A DNA stretch of 64,000 nucleotides from Actinomadura sp. DC4 (lineage in GTDB: Bacteria; Actinomycetota; Actinomycetes; Streptosporangiales; Streptosporangiaceae). Positions 53,101 to 60,185 of the stretch are shown here, piece after piece; position 1 is the first letter of the stretch; each line of letters starts with the position of its first letter. The stretch lies in the NCBI RefSeq assembly GCF_030406325.1, contig NZ_JAUEQY010000023.1:124001-188000 (forward strand), written 5' to 3'. Made by a program: the position numbers and the translations under genes. The notes beneath the pieces are model-generated. The model saw only the letters and a program-made list of their open reading frames with translations, was not told the DNA's origin and did no database searches.

Positions 53101-54047
53101 GGGCCGGCAGAGCGGCCGAAGACGGCGGAGAAGCCGCTGACGCCGCTCCCAGACCGAAGGCAAAACCGAAAGACGAGCCCGTACCCAAGACGCCGCGCCG
53201 TCGATCCGCCGCGAACCACGGCTGCAGCCTCGTACCCGGCACTCAAGTCCTCATGGCCGACGGCTCTACCAAGGCCATTGAGAACGTCAAGGTCGGCGAC
53301 AAGGTCCTGTCCACCGACCCGGAGACCGGCAAGACCCAAGGCCGGCCCGTCCTGGCCACGATCACTGGAACCGGTACCAAGCATCTGGTGCAGATCACCG
53401 TCACGACGCATCACCACAAGAGCAAGAAGTCCGGGGTCGTCATCGCCACTGACAACCACCCCTTCTGGACCGAACGCCCCGGCCAATGGACCCAAGCAGG
53501 CGAGCTGAAACCCGGCATGTGGCTCCGCGCCAGCGCCGGCACCCACGTCCAGATCACCGCCATCAAGACCTGGACCCAGCACCAAACTGTCCACAACCTC
53601 ACCGTCAACGGAGTCCACACCTACTATGTAAAAGCAGGCGTCACATCCGTCTTGGTGCATAATTGTTACGAGACGCTGGATTTCGCTCATGGCACGACAT
53701 CAACACATGCGGACAATATTCAAGAGAACGGGCTGAGCGGAGGTGCGGCGCAAGCGAACTCCCGTGGTGGCTCCGTGGGCCAGCCTGGAAACTTGTTCAC
53801 ATATGCGGTAACGGAGGATGACACCGAGATCCTCAGCGCTACAGCTTCGTTCGGTGCCACTCGTGCGGGGGCTGGGGAGCGGCCGGCGCTGCTCATCTTC
53901 CAGATGGGCCGATCAGACTATGATCGGCTAACGGCTGCTGGTCATATCACGACTCGCGTGACAGATGAGGTTAGTGGGAGGCTCGAGCATATATTTAGCC
54001 CTGGGGCAATGCCATATTTGAACTTGATTCACCGAATGGACTTTTGA
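47124..54047 (+). CDS. RHS/YD-repeat polymorphic toxin with HINT module and ART-like tip
   Basis: About 2,307 residues from GTG 47124 behind GGGGAGG; an earlier start at 47055 lacks such a site. A signal/anchor (LVTAIVAVLAVAIGILA) is followed by an SpvB-like N-terminal region (SYDSQSVDGRSSAENSQASW), then many YD repeats forming the RHS shell, and the RHS core signature GARYYDPTTGAFISPDPL near residue 1,815. A HINT autoprocessing domain spans ~2034-2180 (CSLVPGTQVLMADGS, TDNHPFW, VLVHNC). The last ~126 residues are the tip: FAHGTTSTHADNIQENGLS, GQPGNLFTYAV, RLEHIFSPG, reminiscent of HYD1-like ADP-ribosyltransferases (inference). GC content falls sharply from ~53650. The shell holds the toxin until it is cut free. 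Confidence 0.9.
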   Translation: MHARVSAGRLVTAIVAVLAVAIGILATPPAVRSVSAETIGTKPSVPGRPLHAVAAEADPEASPPPRRPAPQWPTAGAAEVAVPAETNKATNASWARAGGLPVFVGPTTADTGKAAAAKAVPPSRVRVEVAGQDVARRLGAAGLVVRVHRRDGGAQAGPVAVALDYSGFRYAYGGNYADRLHLYEFPACALTTPDVPACTQRTPARSSNDVRSGRVTARVDAAPETAAGAADTASVFALVPTASGNQTGDYRATDVRASGKWEAGQASGAFGYSYPLVLPPSPYGQAPELGLSYDSQSVDGRSSAENSQASWVGMGWDLQAGFIERKYKPCADDAGSGQDALKTWGDLCWDSPVAGKDDGAVYVISLGGHTTELIWDSATSRYRMKDDQDWKIDHHTSGGHGADDEYWVITAPDGTRSYLGYGADPTKTTANATNSVWTVPVIGDDAGEPCHNSSTPASMTPCTQAYRWNLDRVIDPDGTESAYYYTAESNAYKRHQGGAVQSYIRGGYLEHIEYGLREDQPAGTPAPDKVRFASFNRCVERNAVDDPYDDPPATCPTVASGGSDSYPDVPVDLVCTTSCSSESPSFFVVHQLAQVVTQARKIDGSAGYDDVNTYQLKYAYPGTGDTTSPSLWLDYVRAIGHMGDGGDIKAPVVDFNGTNYNNIATPGAASVNMRRITTIQNDLGGDTHITYGLPNPCNTSLSDWSGTHNTADCFRSYYTPTGGTAQWGIFNKYIVTQVTDTDRVGGNPDQSTSYTYSGADGWRFDDDLSRSTDHQSWSDWRGYKTVTATAGSSSDPAKRGVTSTTFFRGLNNDRTTTGGSGALRHETVTDFDGHVYDDDHFLNGRTLQTRTWTDTSASVDVASTRYTYYHSAMTADGPGFHNAVIVRPDGTHTRARKRDGSYRVTATDSSFDAHGRPTQTLAEGDPGDSGDDRCTTTTYADNTAGGMWMLSYPETVTLHSGSCTGAIASKSVSLYDGASAPGAANAPTAGNATQVRVYRDADTYTLMNKTYDAFGRPTSMTAANGTAATDDDTSTISYRPATGWPADGVTTVNPLGHTTVSYSDRRDGALTKTVDANQNVTALDYDTLGRLIRVWGPTEPRPADPDEGTPTERFTYVTPYQGIGAPSGPTIVRSQQYEGGDASDPNWISSYAYLDGFGRTNEVQTTAPWGPETGRMVAVTRYDDRGQVAGQTGVPVYNSAAAGNGVLNPDQGVIPSWTSHTYDSAGRETESALWSVGTKKWSALTDPAADTTVVTPPSGGKTASTVDVFGQTTAITQDSDGDAEATTRYAYTVRGELAQITDADGNVATNGYDWAGQRKTSHDPDAGDATYTYDPAGNVSSTTDAAGTISYTYDALNRRRVQYSGQPTTGTRLAQWDFDPPGALGQPSAAIRYTGGQAYRSDVLGYDARYRPKGTRVTIPSTQGALAGNYDTTYTYDPADHLTSVTYPAAGGLPAEKVSTRYSGITGTPLALTSDLGSGYTYVKRNYYWSTGELAQRDYGSAGDIARAYTYEDPTDRLTRVRTIMGNAGDSPSDAQNDTYAYDKAGDVTSITDTLATVGEDEIPQRQCFTYDGISRLTGAWTTTGAPGCTAGAAGADTGGPDPYQLAYSYTDSGNIKTVADNGVTIGYNYPTAGPNAVRPHAVTSITHPTGTDNYTHDASGQLSARTVAGKNTTLDWNELHQLTTATTGGSSTGFVYDAGGERLIRSDPGATTLYLGGMELRAAGGSVTATRYYSLGGATVALRHTGDPAATWLTADTQGSAQLSIQGWTGTIARQRYLPFGAHRGDRDDITATQRGFLGQTEDPTTGLDDLGARYYDPTTGAFISPDPLQAPGEPQQLNPYAYAANNPTTASDPSGLMPDGPFITQTGHVAGGARSNGGSGLPDSVATPCSSGYCLYHPRSWDDVPGAYVPGVNVPRAIHATSGAFGWMPGIGDVADVADAITYAIDGKYADAAISAAGVFPLGEIPKTIRNLRRGLKVAEEAGEAGRAGERAGRAAEDGGEAADAAPRPKAKPKDEPVPKTPRRRSAANHGCSLVPGTQVLMADGSTKAIENVKVGDKVLSTDPETGKTQGRPVLATITGTGTKHLVQITVTTHHHKSKKSGVVIATDNHPFWTERPGQWTQAGELKPGMWLRASAGTHVQITAIKTWTQHQTVHNLTVNGVHTYYVKAGVTSVLVHNCYETLDFAHGTTSTHADNIQENGLSGGAAQANSRGGSVGQPGNLFTYAVTEDDTEILSATASFGATRAGAGERPALLIFQMGRSDYDRLTAAGHITTRVTDEVSGRLEHIFSPGAMPYLNLIHRMDF

Positions 54048-54083
54048 TCGGTCAATAAGACCCCCCGATTAGGACTGGATTAT

Positions 54084-54323
54084 ATGGAGATGGAGATGGC
54101 GAGTACTGGTGGGTATGGCGAAGCCATGCCGAAGATTCAGGAGTATCTGGAAAAATATCGGACGGCTCTTGAAGGGGTCCGGGCAACACATCGAGGGCGA
54201 CCGATAAGTGAGGTTCGCAGGGCGCTCGCGCAAGCGCTCGACGTCGAGGGTGTCGAGGTCTGGAATGAGGTCGCAGAAGATGCAGCTCGATTGATCTCCG
54301 AGGAGAAAGACGATGGTTGCTGA
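54084..54323 (+). CDS. Small protein, candidate immunity to the RHS tip
   Basis: 79 residues starting 36 bp after the toxin stop, in the same low-GC DNA. I recognise no family. It is charged and predicted mostly helical (MPKIQEYLEKYRTALEGVRA, EVRRALAQALDVEGVEVW). An internal ATG (MPKIQ...) is an alternative start. Its position, size and matching composition make it the best candidate antidote for the ART-like tip, since immunity genes sit directly behind RHS toxin genes. This is inference from position only. Confidence 0.6.
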   Translation: MEMEMASTGGYGEAMPKIQEYLEKYRTALEGVRATHRGRPISEVRRALAQALDVEGVEVWNEVAEDAARLISEEKDDGC

Positions 54324-54492
54324 CTCGATAGAGCGACCGATTTTAAACGAATGCAGCATTGGAGAGTGCGGTGAGGTATCAGATGCGATCCTGGCGCGAG
54401 GGGTGACCTCGGCGAGGAGAAGCAGGACGCCGAGCCGCTGCCGGAGATTCGCCTTTACGACTTGCGGCACACACACGCGACGCTGCTCCTGA
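54313..54492 (+). pseudogene. Short overlapping ORF, possibly a cut-off second immunity gene
   Basis: The ATG at 54313 overlaps the end of the preceding small gene by 11 bases. The first ~32 residues (MVADSIERPILNECSIGECG...) lie in low-GC DNA like the toxin tip. After about 54400 the frame runs through the integrase fragment in the wrong frame and stops at 54492. I read it as the 5' end of a gene whose remainder was replaced by the integrase piece. Low confidence. Confidence 0.25.
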
Positions 54493-54635
54493 TCAAGGGT
54501 GTCCCGGTGAAGGTCGTCAGCGAGCGGCTCGGACACGCGTCACCGACCGTGACCCTGACCGTGTACGCGCACGTCTTGCCGGGCAACCAACGGGACGCGG
54601 CGGACACGTTCGCGGCCCTGGTTTCGGGGGCCTGA
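54405..54635 (+). pseudogene. 3' fragment of a tyrosine recombinase (integrase)
   Basis: The frame ending at TGA 54633-54635 encodes RLYDLRHTHATLLLIKG, VKVVSERLGHASPTVTLTVY and AHVLPGNQRDAADTFAALVS. These are the box II Arg-x-x-His, the GH motif and the catalytic Tyr of phage-type integrases (positions ~54465-54580). Everything upstream (the N-terminal and first catalytic regions) is missing and there is no start codon, so it is a relic of an integrative element. Confidence 0.85.
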
Positions 54636-54952
54636 ATCCATGATCAGTATCACCAGCGGTATCACAGACGATTCGGCCAGAGAAATGAGAACGTCCCGAG
54701 TCGCTGACCTTGCGAAACTCGGGACGGATCTTGTGTCCGAGGGGTGACTGGACAGTTGAGCCCATGGTCTTGCCTGCTGACCTTGTCCTACGTCGGCGGT
54801 GAGCGGGGCGTACTTGCTCGGTCATGACGACAGCGTCGTACGACAGCGCCGCGCGGATCAGCGAGAACCGCGCGTAGGCGTGGAGAAGCGTCGTGACCTG
54901 ATCGCCGTCCCGGCTCTCGATCGGGGAGGACTCGTCTGCGCGTCGTCGGTCA
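54636..54952. other. 317-bp region between integrase relic and CRISPR array 1
   Basis: A 10-bp inverted repeat, CGTCCCGAGT (54692-54701) with ACTCGGGACG (54717-54726), sits ~57 bp after the integrase stop, as a terminator for that gene would. On the minus strand about 54800-54900 reads HAYARFSLIRAALSYDAVVM in an open frame, perhaps a gene remnant, but I cannot assign it. Otherwise this is the trailer of array 1. Confidence 0.45.
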
Positions 54953-56140
54953 GGGACCATCTCCGCGTGCGCGGGGAGCACGAAGGTCCGCGGCCAGGCG
55001 TCGGCCGCGGACGGGGACCATCCCCGCGTGCGCGGGGAGCACACGCCGGCCACCGTGGCGCCCATCAGGAGGGAGGGACCATCCCCGCGTGCGCGGGGAA
55101 CACGTGAGGTACTCGCCCTCGTTGCCGGTGTCGTCGGGACCATCCCCGCGTGCGCGGGGAGCACAACGCGGCGAAGGAGTTCCGGAACCTGAGCGTGGGA
55201 CCATCCCCGCGTGCGCGGGGAGCACACGCGCCTCGGTCGGTACGGCCCCGACTGGCAGGGACCATCCCCGCGTGCGCGGGGAGCACCGGACCTGTCCGGG
55301 CATGCGGTTGCGCTGCTGGGGACCATCCCCGCGTGCGCGGGGAGCACAGAGCACGTGCTTTGGGAGCACGGGGGTCGCGGGGACCATCCCCGCGTGCGCG
55401 GGGAGCACTTCCGATAAAGAATCCGCCACCAAGCAACGCCGGGACCATCCCCGCGTGCGCGGGGAGCACGAGCGGTTGCGTCGGCCGGTCTGCTCGCTGC
55501 GGGGACCATCCCCGCGTGCGCGGGGAGCACATGACGCTGGCCGACCCGCCTGGGCAGGTGGCGGGACCATCCCCGCGTGCGCGGGGAGCACGAGGACTCA
55601 CGCCGCAGCGTCGACCTCCCGCCGGGACCATCCCCGCGTGCGCGGGGAGCACGGACGCTCAACGAGCTGGACCCGGTTGTCCCTGGGACCATCCCCGCGT
55701 GCGCGGGGAGCACTTCGGCTCAGCTTCCGCGAGTGGGGAGAACCCGGGACCATCCCCGCGTGCGCGGGGAGCACTTGTAGCTGGCGGGCAGCCGGTAGCC
55801 GGTGACGGGACCATCCCCGCGTGCGCGGGGAGCACTCATGAGGCAGTTCAACCATGATCCAACGGCCGGGACCATCCCCGCGTGCGCGGGGAGCACACGG
55901 CGAGCTTGTCCGAGTCCTGCGACGTCCCGGGACCATCCCCGCGTGCGCGGGGAGCACGCCGTCATCGTGATCGGCGCAACCCTCGTGGGGGGACCATCCC
56001 CGCGTGCGCGGGGAGCACATCGGCCGGGGGCGCTGTGGTCCTGCGCGGTGGGGACCATCCCCGCGTGCGCGGGGAGCACAAGGACTCCTGGCCGGCGAAG
56101 GTCGTGCAGAAGGGACCATCCCCGCGTGCGCGGGGAGCAC
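54953..56140 (-). CRISPR. CRISPR array 1, 20 repeats of 29 bp, 19 spacers of 32 bp
   Basis: Repeats start at 54953 and then every 61 bp to 56112. On the plus strand each begins GGGACCAT and ends GGGGAGCAC; the functional strand is the minus (GTGCTCCCCGCG... form). This is the classic actinobacterial type I-E repeat with a palindromic CCCCGCG/CGCGGGG stem. The first plus-strand copy (54953) has a C-to-T change and the third (55075) ends GGGGAACAC; the variation is at the left end, as expected for the leader-distal end. The leader lies to the right (from 56141), so spacers near 56140 are the newest. Confidence 0.97.
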
Positions 56141-56672
56141 ACTCGCTGACCTGCGGAGTTACGAGGCGCGAAAGCCGGTTTTCATTACTTTCATGGAACC
56201 GGACATATCTCCTAGTTTTGTACAGGTCGCCCATATTAAGCCGGGGTGTCGGGTCGTTCGCTGTTCTTTGGAGTCTATCGATGGGGTCTGCCGTTCCCCA
56301 GTGTCTGTGGGTTACTGATGCAGTGGTCGGCGCGCGTGGAGTTGGGGCTGGGGTGACTGGTTTCGGGGAGGTATACGGTCGTGGGCTCGTTGGTATGGAT
56401 CGGCTCGGTCGGTTGCTGTTGCCGGGGGTGGCTGGTTGCGTGTCATGGTTGGTCGTCTCGTCGGGTGGCGGAGTTGTCCGTGTTGAACGGCGTGGATCAC
56501 CGTGCAGTGGTGACTTGCTGCTGACCTTTCCGTGACGGACGGGAGTCAAGTGTCCGATCGCTGTCGCTTGTGGCCAAGGCTTAGCGGCTCGACACTGGTG
56601 TCGGAAATGACCGGATCAATATAAGTAATGAAATTAGCCCCACTTGATGCTCGAAGACCCCAGGTCATAGAG
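56141..56672. promoter_or_regulatory. Back-to-back leaders of the two CRISPR arrays
   Basis: This 532-bp AT-richer region separates the arrays. On the minus strand AAGTAATGAAA lies at 56190-56180, and on the plus strand the same 11-mer lies at 56623-56633; each begins exactly 50 bases from the first base of its array's first repeat. Both also share CCGG(T/A)TC before that 11-mer and CAGGTCA a few bases before the repeat (56147-56153 on minus, 56661-56667 on plus). These are leader elements for Cas1-Cas2 integration and transcription start. The central part (about 56260-56560) holds no supported gene. Confidence 0.8.
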
Positions 56673-57005
56673 GTGCTCCCCGCGCACGCGGGGATGGTCC
56701 CTCGATCAAGGGCGCCGAGAACGAGCACGCCCTGTGCTCCCGCGCACGCGGGGATGGTCCCGCTCATCCTCAGCCTCACCGCCGCCCTCGCCCGTGCTCC
56801 CCGCGCACGCGGGGATGGTCCCACGGAGGTCATCTTCGACGACGTCGCCATGGCGTGCTCCCCGCGCACGCGGGGATGATCCTACGGATCCGTACGGATA
56901 TCCGCGTGACGCGCTGTGCTCCCCGCGCACGCGGGGATGGTCCCGACCAGCGCGCCGCGGCCTTCTTGTCCGCGAAGTGCTCCCCGCTCGCGCGTGGTGG
57001 GTCCC
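56673..57005 (+). CRISPR. CRISPR array 2, 6 repeats, 5 spacers of 32 bp
   Basis: Repeats start at 56673, 56734, 56794, 56855, 56916 and 56977, in the functional orientation on the plus strand (GTGCTCCCCGCG... form). The second is 28 bp (one C missing), the fourth has two substitutions at its 3' end, and the sixth is heavily changed (GCTCGCGCGTGGTGG core), marking the leader-distal end. The leader is on the left. It is transcribed toward cas3. Confidence 0.95.
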
Positions 57006-57239
57006 ACCAGGACGAGGTCCGAGATCATCCCGCGCCAGCATGTTGAGCTGGAAACATCCCGTGTGTGTGGGGCCGCACTCGGTGATCTAGCTGTCACCTG
57101 AAAGAAGGGACGAATCTGACTAAAGTTGATATTCGGACATAGTTTCAGGTAATTAATGTTTCGTTCATTCACCACCAAAGCCCTGCTGACTTGTTTGTGG
57201 ACTGCATCGTTGGTGGTGTGGGTGAGTTAGTGAGATTTG

Positions 57240-60185
57240 ATGTTGTGGGTTCGGGATGTGCGTTTAGATGTGCTTGTGGGGAACGGGGAGCTCGTATCTG
57301 TTCGGTTTGGTGGATTGTCGGCTGCGGCGCGTGCGGTGTGGGCGAAGCATGATCGGGCGACCGATGGTTGGTTGCCGTTGTGGCGGCATTTGGCGGACAG
57401 TGCCGCAGTGGCGGGGATGTTGTGGGATGAGTGGTTGCCTGGTTCGGTTCGGGCCGTGTTGGGTGATGCGTTTGCGGGTGGGGTGGAGGACGCACGTCGG
57501 TTGGTGATCTGGCTGGCGTCTGTGCATGACGTTGGTAAGGCAACGCCGGCGTTCGCGTGTCAGGTCGAGTCGTTGGCTCAGGGCATGCGGGATGCGGGGT
57601 TGGATATGCCTTCGTTGCGTCAGTTCGTTGATCGTGGGCTCGCGCCGCATGGTCTGGCGGGGCAGATGTTGTTGCAGCAGTGGTTGATGGAGCGGTGTGG
57701 TTGGTCTCGGTCGGTGACGTTGCAGTGGGCGGTCGTCGTTGGTGGGCATCATGGGGTGCCTCCGGAGAGGCTTGATGTTCAGGCGTTGAACGTCCATCCG
57801 GAGTTGTTGCGTTCGCCGGGGTGTGAGGCGGCGTGGCGGGATGTGCAGTTTGAGTTCTTGGATGCGTGCGCGCAGGAGTGCGGGGTCGCTGGCCGCTTGC
57901 CTGCGTGGCGGGATGTGAAGTTGTCGCAGCCGGTGCAGGTGCTGCTGAGCGCGGTGGTCATCGTCGCTGACTGGATCGCCAGCAACGCGGAGCTGTTTCC
58001 GTATTTCCCGCAGGCGGCGCGCCAAGGTGACCGGGAGCGGGTGGAGGCGGCATGGAATGGTCTGGGACTGCCGCGCCCGTGGGAGGCGGTCGAGCCGCCG
58101 GAGGATCCCGCCGTGTTGGTCTTCTCGCGGTTTGTCATGCCGCGGGGTGCGCGTGTGCGTCCGGTTCAGCTGCGTGCGGTTGAGCTGGCACAAGGGATGC
58201 CGGTAGCTGGTCTGATGGTGATCGAGGCGCCGATGGGAGAGGGCAAGACCGAGGCGGCGCTGGCGGTCGCGGAGATCTTCGCGGCGCGTTCGGGTGCGGG
58301 CGGATGTGTGATCGCGTTGCCGACGATGGCGACGGGGAACGCGATGTTCCCCCGGCTTTTGGATTGGCTGGATCGGCTGCCGGACGGTCGTAGCGAGCCG
58401 GGTGCGCGGTCGGTGTTGCTGGCGCATTCGAAGGCGGCGTTAAACGAGGATTTCGCCGGGCTGATGCGTTCGGGGCGGCGGGTGAGCGCGGTGGATGTGG
58501 ACGGCGGCCGTGATGAGTGGGGTCACCGTGATGGCCGGCGGGTCTTGTCGGCGGAGTTGGTGGCGCATCAGTGGTTGCGGGGGAAGAAGAAGGCGCTGTT
58601 GGCGTCGTTCGTGGTCGGCACGATCGACCAGTTGCTGTTCATGGGGTTGAAGTCTCGTCACCTGGCGTTGCGGCACCTCGCGTTCGCGGGGAAGGTCGTG
58701 ATCATCGACGAGGCGCATGCGTATGACACCTACATGAGTTCCTATCTGGATCGGGTGTTGTCGTGGCTGGGCGCGTACGGGGTGCCGGTGGTGGTGTTGT
58801 CAGCGACGCTGCCGGCCATGCGCCGCCAAGAGCTCGCACAGGCCTACGCGGGCCCGGGCGCCGATCTGGACGCGGGTTTGGGTGAGGTCGCTTCGGCGGA
58901 TGGATATCCGCTGCTGACCGTGGTCGAGCCGGGCGGGCGCGTGCGGCTGGAGCAGGTCGAGCCGTCCGGCCGGCGCACCGATGTACGACTGGAGCGCTTT
59001 AGCGATGATCTGGACGTTCTGGCCGACCGGCTCGAGGCTGAGCTGGAGGGTGGCGGGTGCGTTTTGGTGGTGCGCAATACCGTCGACCGGGTCCTGCAGG
59101 CCGCTGCCGTGCTGCGAAGGCGTTTCGGGCCGGATCAGGTCACGGTGGCGCATGCTCGTTTCCTGGATCTGGATCGGGTGGATAAGGACGCGGACCTGCT
59201 GGCTCGGTTCGGGCCGCCGGGGGAGCACACTCGCCGACCGGCAACGCAGATCGTGGTGGCCAGCCAGGTCGCCGAGCAGTCCTTGGACATCGACTTCGAT
59301 CTCCTGGTGACGGATCTGTGCCCGGTCGATCTGCTGTTGCAGCGGATGGGGCGGCTGCATCGGCATCGGCGCGGTGAGGACCACGCCGATCGGCCGGAGC
59401 GTCTGAGGGTGGCCCGGTGTCTGTTGACCGGCGCGGATTGGGCGGCGGTGCCGGTGGAGCCGGTGGACGGTTCGCGGCGGGTGTACGGGCTGCACGCGTT
59501 GCTGCGTTCGGCGGCGGTGCTGGAGCCGTACCTGTCAGGGACGGGCCCGGCCGGTGACGTCGTTGCCTTGCCCGAGGACATCAGCCCGCTGGTGCAGCGC
59601 GCCTACGGGCCGGATTCGCAGGGGCCGCCGGAGTGGCGGCCGGCGATGGACGCGGCGCGGACACGGCACGAGCAGCGTCAGGGCAGGCAGCAGGAGAAGG
59701 CGGATGCTTTCCGGCTGAACCCGGTGGGCCGGCCTGGGCGGAGTCTCCTCGGCTGGGTCGAGGCGGGGGTCGGGGATGCCGATGACACTCGGCGGGGCCG
59801 GGCGCAGGTCCGTGATAGTCGCGAGTCGCTGGAGGTGCTGGTCGTCCAGCGTCGGGCGGACGGGTCGGTGGTGACGGTGCCGTGGCTGACCAAGGGCCGC
59901 GGTGGCCGGGAACTGCCCACCGAGACGGTCCCAGATTCCCGGGATGCCCGAACGGTGGCTGCTTGCGGCCTCCGGCTGCCGTTCGTGTTCTCGATCCCGG
60001 AGGTGCTTGATCGCGCGATCGCCGAACTGGAAGCCGAATGCGTCCCGGCGTGGCAGTCCAAGGAAAGTCATTGGCTGGCCGGGGAGCTGATTCTCTTCCT
60101 GGATGAAAACTGTCAGACCCGTTTGGCAGGCTATGACCTTCGCTATAGCCAAGCCGATGGCCTGGAGGTCGCCAATGCCGAGTGA
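57240..60185 (+). CDS. cas3: CRISPR-associated helicase/nuclease Cas3, type I-E
   Basis: 981 residues from ATG 57240; the conserved part begins ~25 residues in (LSAAARAVWAKHDRATDGWL), so a later start is possible. HD nuclease residues: WRHLADSAAVAG, VHDVGK and GGHHG. Helicase motifs: I MGEGKTEAAL (~residue 333), II IIDEAHAYD (~487), III LSATLP, VI QRMGRLHRH. Cas3 is recruited by Cascade at the R-loop and degrades the non-target strand 3' to 5'. Codon use in the first ~1.5 kb is clearly T/G-rich at the wobble position (TTG, GTG, GGT) compared with the rest of the gene and its neighbours. It overlaps cse1 by 11 bp. Confidence 0.97.
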   Translation: MLWVRDVRLDVLVGNGELVSVRFGGLSAAARAVWAKHDRATDGWLPLWRHLADSAAVAGMLWDEWLPGSVRAVLGDAFAGGVEDARRLVIWLASVHDVGKATPAFACQVESLAQGMRDAGLDMPSLRQFVDRGLAPHGLAGQMLLQQWLMERCGWSRSVTLQWAVVVGGHHGVPPERLDVQALNVHPELLRSPGCEAAWRDVQFEFLDACAQECGVAGRLPAWRDVKLSQPVQVLLSAVVIVADWIASNAELFPYFPQAARQGDRERVEAAWNGLGLPRPWEAVEPPEDPAVLVFSRFVMPRGARVRPVQLRAVELAQGMPVAGLMVIEAPMGEGKTEAALAVAEIFAARSGAGGCVIALPTMATGNAMFPRLLDWLDRLPDGRSEPGARSVLLAHSKAALNEDFAGLMRSGRRVSAVDVDGGRDEWGHRDGRRVLSAELVAHQWLRGKKKALLASFVVGTIDQLLFMGLKSRHLALRHLAFAGKVVIIDEAHAYDTYMSSYLDRVLSWLGAYGVPVVVLSATLPAMRRQELAQAYAGPGADLDAGLGEVASADGYPLLTVVEPGGRVRLEQVEPSGRRTDVRLERFSDDLDVLADRLEAELEGGGCVLVVRNTVDRVLQAAAVLRRRFGPDQVTVAHARFLDLDRVDKDADLLARFGPPGEHTRRPATQIVVASQVAEQSLDIDFDLLVTDLCPVDLLLQRMGRLHRHRRGEDHADRPERLRVARCLLTGADWAAVPVEPVDGSRRVYGLHALLRSAAVLEPYLSGTGPAGDVVALPEDISPLVQRAYGPDSQGPPEWRPAMDAARTRHEQRQGRQQEKADAFRLNPVGRPGRSLLGWVEAGVGDADDTRRGRAQVRDSRESLEVLVVQRRADGSVVTVPWLTKGRGGRELPTETVPDSRDARTVAACGLRLPFVFSIPEVLDRAIAELEAECVPAWQSKESHWLAGELILFLDENCQTRLAGYDLRYSQADGLEVANAE

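Noticed and set aside
54517-55713. Long frames through the CRISPR array encoding repeated LPAHAGMVP or PSPRARGAH peptides
   Set aside because: These are translations of the 61-bp CRISPR period, not proteins.
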